From NCBI GenBank assembly GCA_025594325.1, contig JANHCV010000007.1, positions 310,001-374,000 on the forward strand: 64,000 bases of DNA, in the 5' to 3' direction. Below the pieces are notes generated by a model. The model saw only the letters and a list, made by a program, of their open reading frames with translations, did no database searches and was not told the origin of the DNA. The position numbers and the translations under genes were made by a program. Below, one piece after another: positions 1 through 9,445 of this stretch (positions are counted from its first letter, which is position 1; each line of letters begins with the position of its first letter). The stretch is from Blastocladiella emersonii ATCC 22665 (Eukaryota; Blastocladiomycota; Blastocladiomycetes; Blastocladiales; Blastocladiaceae).

Positions 1-2931
1 TCGCGTGATGACTTCCTGCGCCGCGTCACGGGCCTCCCAATTGAAGCGTTCCCGACGCTCTTGGGTCTTAACCTTCCCGAGCGCGCGACTGATGCTTTTT
101 GGGGCACGCAGGTCACACGTGTTGCTTGGAGTGAGGCGCAGGTCATGCGCAGTGGTGGTCGGAGTCGCGAGGAGTTTATATTCTACAAGATGCCCTCGCC
201 GACGGTCCCGATCACGCTCCGTGACTCGCCATTCCTCCTCAACGCGCTTGTCCAGTGTACCGAGGAGCTTTTGGGGCCGGATTCAGTTTCTGTCGTCGGT
301 GTTCATGGTACGGTTTTGTCCGTCTCGCCGTAACTCACACTGGCTTACTCATTTCGATTTGTAGGCGGACCGCACGCGACTGGCGCGTTGTTGCCGAAGC
401 TGCTTGCTTTCGCCCTCGCTTCGGGCCGCCTGACATGGACTGGTGCCAAACAGCTCGACTCTGCCCCGTGGCCCGACATGCTTGAGTTTTGGTCGTCGAT
501 TCGTGCCAGTCCTTGGCTTGCCGCGTGCGGCGCCGAAATCTTCGCGCAAGCGCAGCTTTACGGGTTCCCGATCAATGCCACCGACTTGACTAACGACAAA
601 CTCTTGTACTGCGTTGAGGGCACTCTTGACCGCTCGCTCCTTGCATCCGCTGCGTTCTCGAGTCCGCTTACCGCCATGGTGCTTGAGATCTCAGTTGGGT
701 CCGTCGTGCATCAGTTCCGCAGCCTGATCGTCCAGCCGATCAATGATGGGACGAAGCTTCGCGTCGCCGCCTACGTCCCTTGCCACGTTGTCGAGGCTTT
801 GGGCAAGGGCCTCTACGTCCTCGTGCGCATTGATCGTGGTTACGCTCGCTCAGCCTCCGCGACACCTGATTGCGTTCCGCTTGCATCCGTTTCCAAGGCC
901 AAACTGGGTGTTGACTCGCTCGTCAGCGTGACGAACAACATTTCCAAGGTTGCTGCAGCCACCCGGGTCCTTCCTATTCCCACTATCGCGACGCCTCCGA
1001 CCTTGCTTCCCATCGTCAGTACGGTTGAAACTGCAGACGGGGTTACGGTGACTATTTCGCGCTACTGCACCTACCCTTACTCTGTCGTCGCCCAGGTGCC
1101 AACCACTCTTGCAGTTAGTACTGCATTTCCGATTTCCTTTATGGTCAGTGACAAGGTCGAGGTTCTGCATCGCACTCCCTCTGGCGACTCGGCTGGCTCC
1201 CTCACGCCGCTGGATGCGCCGAGGTCGACCCGCTCAACTTCTCCAACGCTCCGCCCCGCGAGGCGAGCGCACGCATTCGACGTCCATTTGGCCAACACAG
1301 GGCCACCCTCAAGTTCATCAACAAACACCACTACTGCACGCAGTGCTTGCACTCGATGCACTCCCACGCCCCCAACCCCTCTGGGCGTGAAGAAGACCCA
1401 CCCGTGTGCCCGCCCACCACTGCGGCCCAGGCGGCTCTTGCTGCAGATCCCTCTGTCCGTCTTTGGCTGCTCGGCTCCCCAAGCACATCCTGAAGTGACA
1501 AGTCCAAAGGAACCGCGTGGTCGTCGCTGAATCATGCCCATCGGTGCATTGATTGACACAAAAGAAAAGAAAAGAAAAGACAAAACAGAAGAAGAAAAGA
1601 CAAAACAGAAGAGGAAAAAGAAAAACTGACATTCCTCTCGGGCCACGGCCGAAGCCACAGTACTGCTACTGACTTTCCGGCGTGCCCTTGCTCTCTCGCT
1701 GGCCAGCCCAGCATGTCGCCCTGCTCGGTCTCGATTATTGTTCATTCGCTCCCTCTCTCGCTACTGCTCGTTTAACGCTACTGGTCTGCTTTGCTCTGTC
1801 CGTCTGCTCTATCTTCACTCCTTCCCTCCCTACTTCCTTCCCCTTTGCTCCTCGACGTGCGTGGTCCAGGCCTTGCTGAATTGCAGCTCAGCCAGAAAAA
1901 GCCGGCGCCTGTCGTACAGTGGATACTCTGCTTGCAGGTGTCAACCGCTGTTAAGGAATAAATCAAAGGTTCCAAAAAAGGTCGAGGTTCTGCAGCTTCC
2001 GTGTGACTTTCGGTGCGGCTCTATAAGCTTTGATCGACAGCGGACGTCTGTCCGGCTCATGCTTTCACGGACGCCAGCAACAACCCTGTACCACCAGGGG
2101 CTACCTGCGCTCATGCCGTATCTCCCCGACCAGAGCGGCTCTCCGCCATCGCGCGTCGAGTTGCTTGGTGTGCGGAAAACCTTCCACTTCTGCATGCGCC
2201 CCGGCGAACATGATGCCCAAAGAGCGCGGAAGGCCAAAGAGAATGAACTGCCAACGCTTTCGTATGAAGAGGCTGCGCTGTACATCCGAGTCTTCATGAT
2301 GCGAATTTTTGGAGCTTACCAGGAAGGCGCCCGAGTTATTGAACTCGTCGTCAACGGCGTCAAGGAAATTGGCGACGACGACGGAACCTTCTTCGTTGCC
2401 GTTCTCATCATCAACGGCATTTCTGTTCTCCCGCCGTCCGACTTTTCGCGTGGACACACGCCCGTTCTCGACGCGCTGTACTTCCCGAACCCTCGCGTCA
2501 TCCAGTCCTCGATCTTGCAGCCCAAACCGCGAATGGCAAGCGAGCCGCTCCTCAAGCAGATTTCAGGCGCATACTGCGCCCGCGGACCGGAGCCCCAGTC
2601 CCTTCGCATCGAAGTATCTCCCGGCTACTTGTTTGATCTTGTCAACTGCTTTGAGCATGGCTTCATCTCGGCGCCCACCACCGCTGTCACGGACAAGGCC
2701 GGCGCCTTCAGCCTGCAGTTCTTTTCCAAGATCCGGCCACATCTCTACCGCGTCTTCCTGCTTCCAGCGTATCCGGCCCACGGCTTGCAGTATCACGTCC
2801 CGGTTGCTGCCGAGCAGACCGCGGCTGTGCAGGAGGAACTTGAGCAGCTGTCGCTCCACGAGGGCTCAGTCGCTGGAGCGCATGGAGATTCTGATGAGGA
2901 CGACGACAACCGGATCGTCAAGATGGATTGA
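1..2931 (+). pseudogene. DUF4470-like protein, copy 1: 3' part, split by a retrotransposon insertion
   Basis: This is the C-terminal two thirds of a gene whose start lies before the window. It parallels the intact copy at 3245-6766 throughout, from the segment FLRRVTGLP near base 13 to the end NRIVKMD followed by TGA at 2929-2931. A short intron at 308-364 (GTACGG donor, TTTGTAG acceptor) sits where the other copies have theirs. Coding sequence runs 1-307, 365-1169 and 1995-2931. An 808-bp insert with a 17-bp duplicated target separates the last two blocks. The blocks are in the same phase, so apart from the insertion the visible part looks undamaged, which points to a recent hit. As it stands the protein is cut at about base 1169 and runs into insert-derived codons. 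Confidence 0.8.
1170..1977 (+). mobile_element. 5'-truncated LINE-type retrotransposon insertion with 17-bp TSD
   Basis: The 17-bp target AAGGTCGAGGTTCTGCA occurs at 1153-1169 and again at 1978-1994, exactly bracketing this insert. The right end is A-rich, with an AATAAA-like hexamer near 1958 and a short A run touching the duplicated target. That is the signature of target-primed reverse transcription. An open frame from about 1190 to a TGA near 1497 has a Cys/His cluster (HHYCTQCLHSMHSH) and may be the end of an ORF2-like protein. The rest (about 1500-1977) is a non-coding tail containing AAAAG-rich and CT-rich stretches. No reverse transcriptase core remains. The family is not recognised and the class is inferred from the target duplication and the tail. 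Confidence 0.75.
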
Positions 2932-3107
2932 ATTTTGTTGTCGGACTCAATATCATTGATGTCTCTTTACCTCCGCGTATGTACAGTCGCGTCGGGTCGC
3001 TCATACAAGCTTGAGCGTTCATCTTGACAATATATATAGCCCGCTGATTATCAGTTTCGTGCGGGACCGTACGATTTTGCGGATTGGTTGCGGGGAGAGA
3101 AGTTGAC

Positions 3108-3126
3108 ACGCGTTTGGGACACGCGT
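3108..3126. promoter_or_regulatory. Paired ACGCGT (MCB-like) boxes upstream of DUF4470-like copy 2
   Basis: Two ACGCGT hexamers at 3108-3113 and 3121-3126 lie in a direct repeat of GACACGCGT, about 120-140 bases before the ATG at 3245. A TATA-like run (TATATATAG) is at about 3031-3039. ACGCGT is the core of the MCB site bound by MBF-type factors at G1/S in yeasts. Use of that site in this organism is inferred. Confidence 0.4.
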
Positions 3127-3244
3127 CGGGAAATCACGTTTGTCCACGCGGCACGAAATGATCTCTGGTCAGGCGCCGCACTCACACCGAAGTGATCGCT
3201 CGGCGGAGCCTCCCCGACTCCAACCACAACTCCTCACCACCACC

Positions 3245-6200
3245 ATGAAGCAAAAGAAAAAGACTACCCGCAAACGCACCGGCGACGGCCCGCGATCTGC
3301 TGGGGCTGGCCAAGAGCCCGCCGTCGAGCCGACCTTGACTTGCGCAACTTTGACTCTCGACGACACGGCCGATCCGTACCTTCCCTACGGCCAGTCCTAT
3401 CCTCGCGACCTATTCTTCTACCACAACCCGCGCTTCTTCCGTCGGCTTGACGCGCTCGTCTTCCAGTGCGGCGACCTGCGCGATGTGGCGTTCACGTTTG
3501 ACGAGGCCAAACGCAAGTACGACTTCCACTGCGATCATACGTACGTGCTTAGCGACACGCACCCCGAGGTGATTGCCCGGAACCTGCTGGTGCTGCACGC
3601 GGTCGCGGGGAGCGCGGACTTTCGCTTGTCGGTTCTTGTGCGCTACGTTGGCCAGCTCTTCTACTCGCTTCTCCTCGAGCCGCACGCTCTTGCTTTTTGG
3701 CGCGACCAGATGCAGGCGTGCTTGACTACGGACTGGACCAAGACCAACGCCAAAATTCGGGTGCTTGACGACGACACCTTGCGCGCCGTCCGTCACTGCT
3801 GGGAATCGTGGCTCGCGTGCGACTGGTCGCCTGCCAAGCTTACCGAGGAGCGCGAGGCTTACTTTGCCCGCGTTCGCCCCGACGGTGAAACCCGCGACCA
3901 TGTTCAGGTCGCCGTCAACCGGATCGTGGCCAGGATGCGCAGCACTTACGGCGACGAGTTGCTCAACGAGATCGAGGTCAAGGCTTTCGAGACGGCGATC
4001 CGTCCGCTTGTCAAAAACAGCATCTTTGTCTTTGCCACGCCGGAAGAAAAGTCTTGCAACGATGACGCCAAACCAGCTCCTCGCAAGGTTCGCGTGGCCG
4101 ACTGTGTCAACCCGACCATGCTTCTCGCTGGCGCCGACCGCTCGCTCTCATTCTCGGCCCCGTTTGCCCACTCTCCCCTCGACGTCTTCCACTTGGACCC
4201 AAACGACTTGATAGTCAGCATGTTCGACGCGCTTCGCAGTCAATTCTACACCTTGGTCGAGGCTTTTGGGCCTGATAGCAACCGTCGTGAGGAACCCGAG
4301 TACAGGCTTCCCGCCATCGTGTGGCCCGAAGAGCCAGTTCGACCGGTTTTCCTGGCTCGCATCGCTTTCGTTGTTGGACACCCGCTCAAGGTCATGGAAA
4401 ATCTCATTTCTCAGGATCAGCTCTACCACCTTCCTTCGATCGGCCTGTGCCCGGAGCAGCTCCGCCAGGTCGAGCACAAGCTGCTCCGCTTCAATGTCAT
4501 TGAGACGGGAAACTTGATGGACACGTGCGGGCTGCTTAACCTGATCGTGCACGCGTCCCCGCTGCTCGGCACCGAGTGGGAACACTCGCGCTCCATGATC
4601 AACACTTGGACCGACCATGTGTACTCGCTTGCGCCGTCCCGACTTGAATTCTTGCGCCGCGTGACGGGCCTTCCGCTTGAAGCGTTCCAGACTTTGCTTG
4701 GCGTGAACCTTTACGAGCGTCCGACCGAGGACTACTGGTTCTCTCACGTCACGCGGCTTGCTTGGAGCGAGGACCAACTCTTTCGTCGCGGCGGTCGCAG
4801 TCGCGAAGAGTTCACGTTCTATCGGCTCCTGGCTCCAACTATCCCAGTTGCGCTTCGCGACTCTACATTCTTGCTCAACGCGCTCGTCCAGTGTGCCGAG
4901 GAGCTGTGCGGGCCCGATGCTGCTGCATTTGCTGGTGTGCAAGGTACGGTTATTATGATCGCCGCAATCGAGCCAAATCTGACATCAGCCTCCGCGTATC
5001 TTGTAGCTGGGCCACGTGCGACTGGTGCGCTCTTGCCCAAGATTTTGGGTTTCGCTCTCGTTTCGGGCCGCTTGACGTGGACTGGCTCTGTGCAGCTTGG
5101 ATCCGCGCCTTGGCCCGACATGCGCGAGCTGTGGTCTTCGATCCGCACGAGCCCGTGGCTCACGGCGTGCGCGGCCGAGATCTTCGCGCAGGCGCAGCTT
5201 TACGGCTTTCCGATTGACGTCGACAACATGCTCAAAGACAAATACGTGTACCGTCTTGAGGAACTCGTCGACCGCGAGCAGTTTACTTCGGTTGCCGGCC
5301 TCAATCCGCTGTTCGCCACGGTGCTCGAGATTTCGCTCGGGTCCGTCACTCACGAATTTCGGAGCCTTCTCGTCGCTCCTTTGAGCGAGAAAAGCGTGCA
5401 GCAGCTTCGCGTCAGCACTTACGTCCCACGCTTCGTAGTTGAGGGGTCGACCAGCCGCCTTGATGTTCGCTTTCGCTTCGGTGGCAACCCTGCTCACTTG
5501 GGGCTCGCTGGGGTCTCGCTTGAGTTTGTGGCGACGACCAAAGTGAGCGTGAACTTGCTCGCCAAGTCCTTGACCAGCATCGCCGAATTTGCAGCGGCAA
5601 CGCGTGTTCTTCGCTTTGGCAGCCAATTCACGCCTCCGTCCAAGAGCCTGGTGCTTCCTGTGGTCCACGCTGTCGAAAGCGCTGACGGAATCGAGTTGAC
5701 GTTGATGCTCCCTCGCGCTTACCATGGCGCCCGAATCGGTTGCGCGGGATACGTCCCAACTGCATCAGCAGCCGGTGCAGTGGTCATTACTGTCAACGGG
5801 AAAGAGCAGTCCATGCGGCTGCCCTTTCCCGTCGCGTCGGACAATTTTCCAATCAGGGTGCGGCAGCGCATGCTGAAGCTCAGGATTCCGCGCGGGCTGG
5901 ACCCGATCTTGTACCACGCCGCTCTGAGCCCTTTTGTCGCGCAAATCGCTGACCACGCAGATCACGACTTTGCTGATCTGTGGAGCCATACTCCGCTCAA
6001 GCTTGCGCTTCGTGCTCTCCGCCTTAACACCCCAGCTCGCGACCCTGATGTCATTGCGGCCGAGCGTGATCTTCGCCACGCGCCGACATGCGAGCAAATT
6101 GCGCGCTTCATTCAATACGTCTTGGCCGAAATTTTCTTTGCCTTCGACCGCGGCGTGCGTATCATCGAGCTTGTATGCGACGGACTCAAGGGCAGCGACA

Positions 6201-6766
6201 GCAAGACTACGATCGCCGGTGTGCTCATGCTCTTGTCCATGTCCGTGATTTCGCCGTCCGACCCATCGCGCGCGCACACGCCCGTCCTGGACGTGAACTA
6301 CATGCCCAACCCGCGCCTCAGGGATAGGTGCATCATTTATCCAAAGCCAGAGCTGTTTGACGAGTCCTTGCTTGGCCAGATGGCGGAGAAGTACCGCACG
6401 TATCGCGACGAGCCGCACGCAATGCGTATCAATGTACCCGCCCCGTTCTTGGGCTGCCTTCTTGACTGCATCGAGAACAGCTCGCTCTCAGTGCACCTTG
6501 TGCACATTATTGCAAACCGAGGCGCCAATTTCCCAAACGACTTTTTCTTCGTCACTCTCAAACCGCATCTCTATCGCCTGCTCATTCTTCCCGTCTATCC
6601 GGTTCACGGGACGCAATACCAGATCCCTATCCCGCCTCCTTTTCCTCCCAGCGCAGATGCGGCGGGGCCTGATAGTCTTCAGAGCGATACGCGTGACACG
6701 GCCCAGAGCGACGGTGACGAGACCGACGTCGTGGCTGAGGATACCCGGATCGTTGAGCTTGACTGA
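3245..6766 (+). CDS. DUF4470-like nuclear protein, copy 2 (intact)
   Basis: A large protein of about 1,150-1,173 residues. The start was chosen at 3245 because MKQKKKTTRKR is repeated at the start of copy 3 (7405) and nearly so in copy 4, and the context CACCACCATGA is good. The lysine/arginine N-terminus looks like a nuclear localisation signal. Residues about 40-150 resemble the DUF4470 domain found in fungal MYND-type proteins and in DNAAF3: a CGDLRDV motif, then a stretch of the type SDTHPEVIARNLLVLHAV. The middle has a second family-like block (ETGNLMDTCGLLNL). The C-terminal third is unrecognised and ends in an acidic tail before IVELD. A 63-nt intron at 4944-5006 is predicted from copies 1 and 4; it has no stop and is a multiple of three, so retention would add 21 residues. 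It is flanked by broken copies on both sides. Molecular function is unknown. Confidence 0.8.
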   Translation: MKQKKKTTRKRTGDGPRSAGAGQEPAVEPTLTCATLTLDDTADPYLPYGQSYPRDLFFYHNPRFFRRLDALVFQCGDLRDVAFTFDEAKRKYDFHCDHTYVLSDTHPEVIARNLLVLHAVAGSADFRLSVLVRYVGQLFYSLLLEPHALAFWRDQMQACLTTDWTKTNAKIRVLDDDTLRAVRHCWESWLACDWSPAKLTEEREAYFARVRPDGETRDHVQVAVNRIVARMRSTYGDELLNEIEVKAFETAIRPLVKNSIFVFATPEEKSCNDDAKPAPRKVRVADCVNPTMLLAGADRSLSFSAPFAHSPLDVFHLDPNDLIVSMFDALRSQFYTLVEAFGPDSNRREEPEYRLPAIVWPEEPVRPVFLARIAFVVGHPLKVMENLISQDQLYHLPSIGLCPEQLRQVEHKLLRFNVIETGNLMDTCGLLNLIVHASPLLGTEWEHSRSMINTWTDHVYSLAPSRLEFLRRVTGLPLEAFQTLLGVNLYERPTEDYWFSHVTRLAWSEDQLFRRGGRSREEFTFYRLLAPTIPVALRDSTFLLNALVQCAEELCGPDAAAFAGVQGTVIMIAAIEPNLTSASAYLVAGPRATGALLPKILGFALVSGRLTWTGSVQLGSAPWPDMRELWSSIRTSPWLTACAAEIFAQAQLYGFPIDVDNMLKDKYVYRLEELVDREQFTSVAGLNPLFATVLEISLGSVTHEFRSLLVAPLSEKSVQQLRVSTYVPRFVVEGSTSRLDVRFRFGGNPAHLGLAGVSLEFVATTKVSVNLLAKSLTSIAEFAAATRVLRFGSQFTPPSKSLVLPVVHAVESADGIELTLMLPRAYHGARIGCAGYVPTASAAGAVVITVNGKEQSMRLPFPVASDNFPIRVRQRMLKLRIPRGLDPILYHAALSPFVAQIADHADHDFADLWSHTPLKLALRALRLNTPARDPDVIAAERDLRHAPTCEQIARFIQYVLAEIFFAFDRGVRIIELVCDGLKGSDSKTTIAGVLMLLSMSVISPSDPSRAHTPVLDVNYMPNPRLRDRCIIYPKPELFDESLLGQMAEKYRTYRDEPHAMRINVPAPFLGCLLDCIENSSLSVHLVHIIANRGANFPNDFFFVTLKPHLYRLLILPVYPVHGTQYQIPIPPPFPPSADAAGPDSLQSDTRDTAQSDGDETDVVAEDTRIVELD

Positions 6767-7404
6767 AATTTTGTTGATTGCGCTATTGATTAAGTTTTTG
6801 ATTTTTTAGCTTGCGCGAATGATCTCTAATCATCGCTCGTTGAGTGAGTTGATTGACACGCTTGACGTTCATCGAGAATCGGACGATGCGACGCGGCGGT
6901 CGCAGCAGCAACGAGTCTACGTTTTAAGTGGTTACTCCTCCGACAGTGTCGATTGCGCTGCACGAAGCGCTTTAATGTCTGCTCGCGCTTATGCAGTATA
7001 CCGAGGATTGGCGGACGCGTCGCGGTCGCGGTCTGAGACAGACTGCGAGACGCGTCAGAGAATCATGTGATCTAACCAGCCACGATCGCTGAGGATCGGC
7101 GCTGGCCCCTGATCGCCACCGTGTTGCGTGTCGTTCATGCGGCCGTGACCGCGGGGATCAATCATCTGATCTCGCGTGAGCCGCCCGCAACCCTCGCTCC
7201 CGCGCCGCCGCACCCCGCTGCGGCGCGCCCTGCTTTGTTATCCATTCTCCCCTCTCCCCGTCTTGGGTTCGAGGCCGAAGGCAGGAATAGACATCCCTGA
7301 CTACTTGTCTCCCGCCTCCTTCTGTCGGCATCAACACACCGCCGTCCCAAACAACAGCACTTCGCCCCTCTCTCCGACACCCCGATGGATTTGACCTCAC
7401 TACC
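6767..7404 (+). other. Intergenic region between DUF4470-like copies 2 and 3
   Basis: No gene is supported here. The region has two ACGCGT boxes (7015-7020 and 7050-7055) and an ATCATGTGAT E-box-like site at 7063-7072. It runs into the leader of copy 3, which is pyrimidine-rich and CT-biased, as expected for a fungal 5' UTR. Confidence 0.5.
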
Positions 7405-9217
7405 ATGAAGCAAAAGAAAAAGACTAGCGGCAAAAGGGCCGTCAAGAGCCCTCCAGCCGCTGCGGCCAGTGGCGCGCCCGAATTCGAGCCGACGCGGATC
7501 AGTGCTACGCTCGCTTCGGATTGCGTAGACGACGACTCGACTTACTACCCTTACGGCCGGACTTATGCGCGCGACCTCTTCTTCCACCACAACCCGCGCA
7601 CTTTCCGGCGCCTCGATGCCCTCGTTCTTCAGTGCGGCGACCTGCGCGACGTGACGCGCACGTCTGACGATGCCAAGCGCAAGTACGGCCGTGCGGACCT
7701 TACCTTTGTTCTTAGCAACGAACGGCCCGAGGTGCTTGCCCGAAACTTGTTTGTCCTGCACGCCATCTCCAAGAGCGACGAGGTCGACAAGTCCGCACTT
7801 GTTTACTACGTTCGCCAGCTGACCTACACGTTCCTTCTCGAGGAGACGGCGCGCGACTTCTGGCTTGGGCACATGCGCGAGTGCCTTGCGGCTGACTGGA
7901 CCCGCGCGGACGCCCAGGTGCGCGTGCTTGACAAGGCCACCATGGATGCTGTTCGTCGATGCTGGGAGTCCTGGATTGTTTCCGACTTGGAGGCGGACAG
8001 TTTTGTTTCCGCATACAGTGCTCACTTTCCGTCTTACGCAAACCAGGTGGTTGGTCGCTTCATGGCCAGGGCGCGGGACACATATGGTGATGCTGCTGCC
8101 AATGCGATGGAGGGCAAGCTTTGGGAACTTGTTCCCGGGTACCTCTTCGTCCTTAACCCGGCAAGTGACCCAGACGCTGCCTTCTTTGTCAATCCGACCA
8201 TTCTGCTTAGCATGGCCCAAAGCGCTCCACTCCCTTCGCACATTTCTCCCCTCGACGTCCTTGATTTCGATCCCGAGGCTGCCTCAAAGAGTGTCCACCT
8301 TGCGCTTGAAAAGTACGTGGAGACGCTGATTGAAGCCTTTGGTCCCGGTAGCGGCCGCCGCTGTAGCCCCACGACGACTCCGTCGGTCCTCGACTGGAAG
8401 GACGCGCCACCGCCGGCAGCCTTCGTGTGCCGCATCGCTTTCATTGCTGGCCATCCGGTCGAGGTCATGGAGCGGCTTCTTTCCCAGGACCAGCTCTACC
8501 ATCCTCGCCGGCCGAATCCTTCAGCACGGCAGCAGGAGCAGCTGCAACCGGCCCAGCACGAGCAGGCCTTCCTCCGCTTCAACGTGATTGACACGGGCAA
8601 CTTGATGGACACGTGCGGGCTGCTCAACTTACTCGTGCACGCATCGCCGCTTCTCGCGCTCGAGTGGGACAACGGACGCTCTCTCATTCAAACCTGGACC
8701 GAGCACGCTTCCTCCATTGCGCCCACGCGCCTCGATTTTCTCCAGAAGGCCACGGGTCTCCCTCTTCCCGGTCTTTCTTGGCTTGAACTACCTTGAGGTA
8801 CCGTCAATCCACTGGTCGACGCACCTCACGCGCACCGCGTGGACCGAGGGTCAGCTCCTGTGCCGCGACGGTCGCCGACGCGAGGAGTTCACCTTCTACA
8901 AGCTTGCTCCTCCGACCGTCCCCGTTTCCCTGCGCAGTTCGAGGGATCTTAACGTGGTGCTTTGGGGCTGCGCTGAGTCGCGACTCGGGCCAAATGCTCC
9001 AACTCTCACTGGCAAGCACGGTACGTTTGGGTTTTGTGTCCCGTATACCGACGCCTCGACACTCACGCGCACAATGTGTGTAGCTGGGCCGCACGCGACG
9101 GGCGCCCTCATTCCGAAAATGCTCGCGTTCGCGTTTGCTTCAGGTCGTCTTTCGTGGACTGATGCGAAACAGCTCAAATCAGCGCCGTGGCCCAACGCAG
9201 ATGGCGTGTGGAACTGA
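7405..9217 (+). pseudogene. DUF4470-like protein, copy 3: frameshifted and 3'-truncated
   Basis: It starts with the same MKQKKKTS-type basic N-terminus as copy 2 and follows it through the CGDLRDV motif and the DTGNLMDTCGLLNL block. Near 8770-8790 the reading frame breaks: the first frame stops shortly after KATGLPLPG, while homology continues in the next frame (VFLGLNYLEVPSIHW onwards). The conserved intron is present at 9021-9083. Homology ends abruptly at about 9205 (SAPWPNADGVWN, then stop), where copy 2 continues for roughly 540 more residues. It is a broken tandem duplicate. A truncated N-terminal protein of about 463 residues could still be made. Confidence 0.85.
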
Positions 9218-9445
9218 AAAAAACATTGTTCTTCTACTGAGCAAGTTTGGAGCGAAACGGGAACGCGTTGCGCCACTCACGCGGATCACGGGATGTTTGA
9301 GGAGGTGCTTCAAAGTGGCGTACGCATGGGGGACCTACCTGGTGACTCTGGCAGGTTGACAACGACGACGACGCTCCCGACCGACCTTTATGCAGCTGCT
9401 CACCCCATGTATAACTGATTGAAACTTGCTGCAACGTTTTTGACC

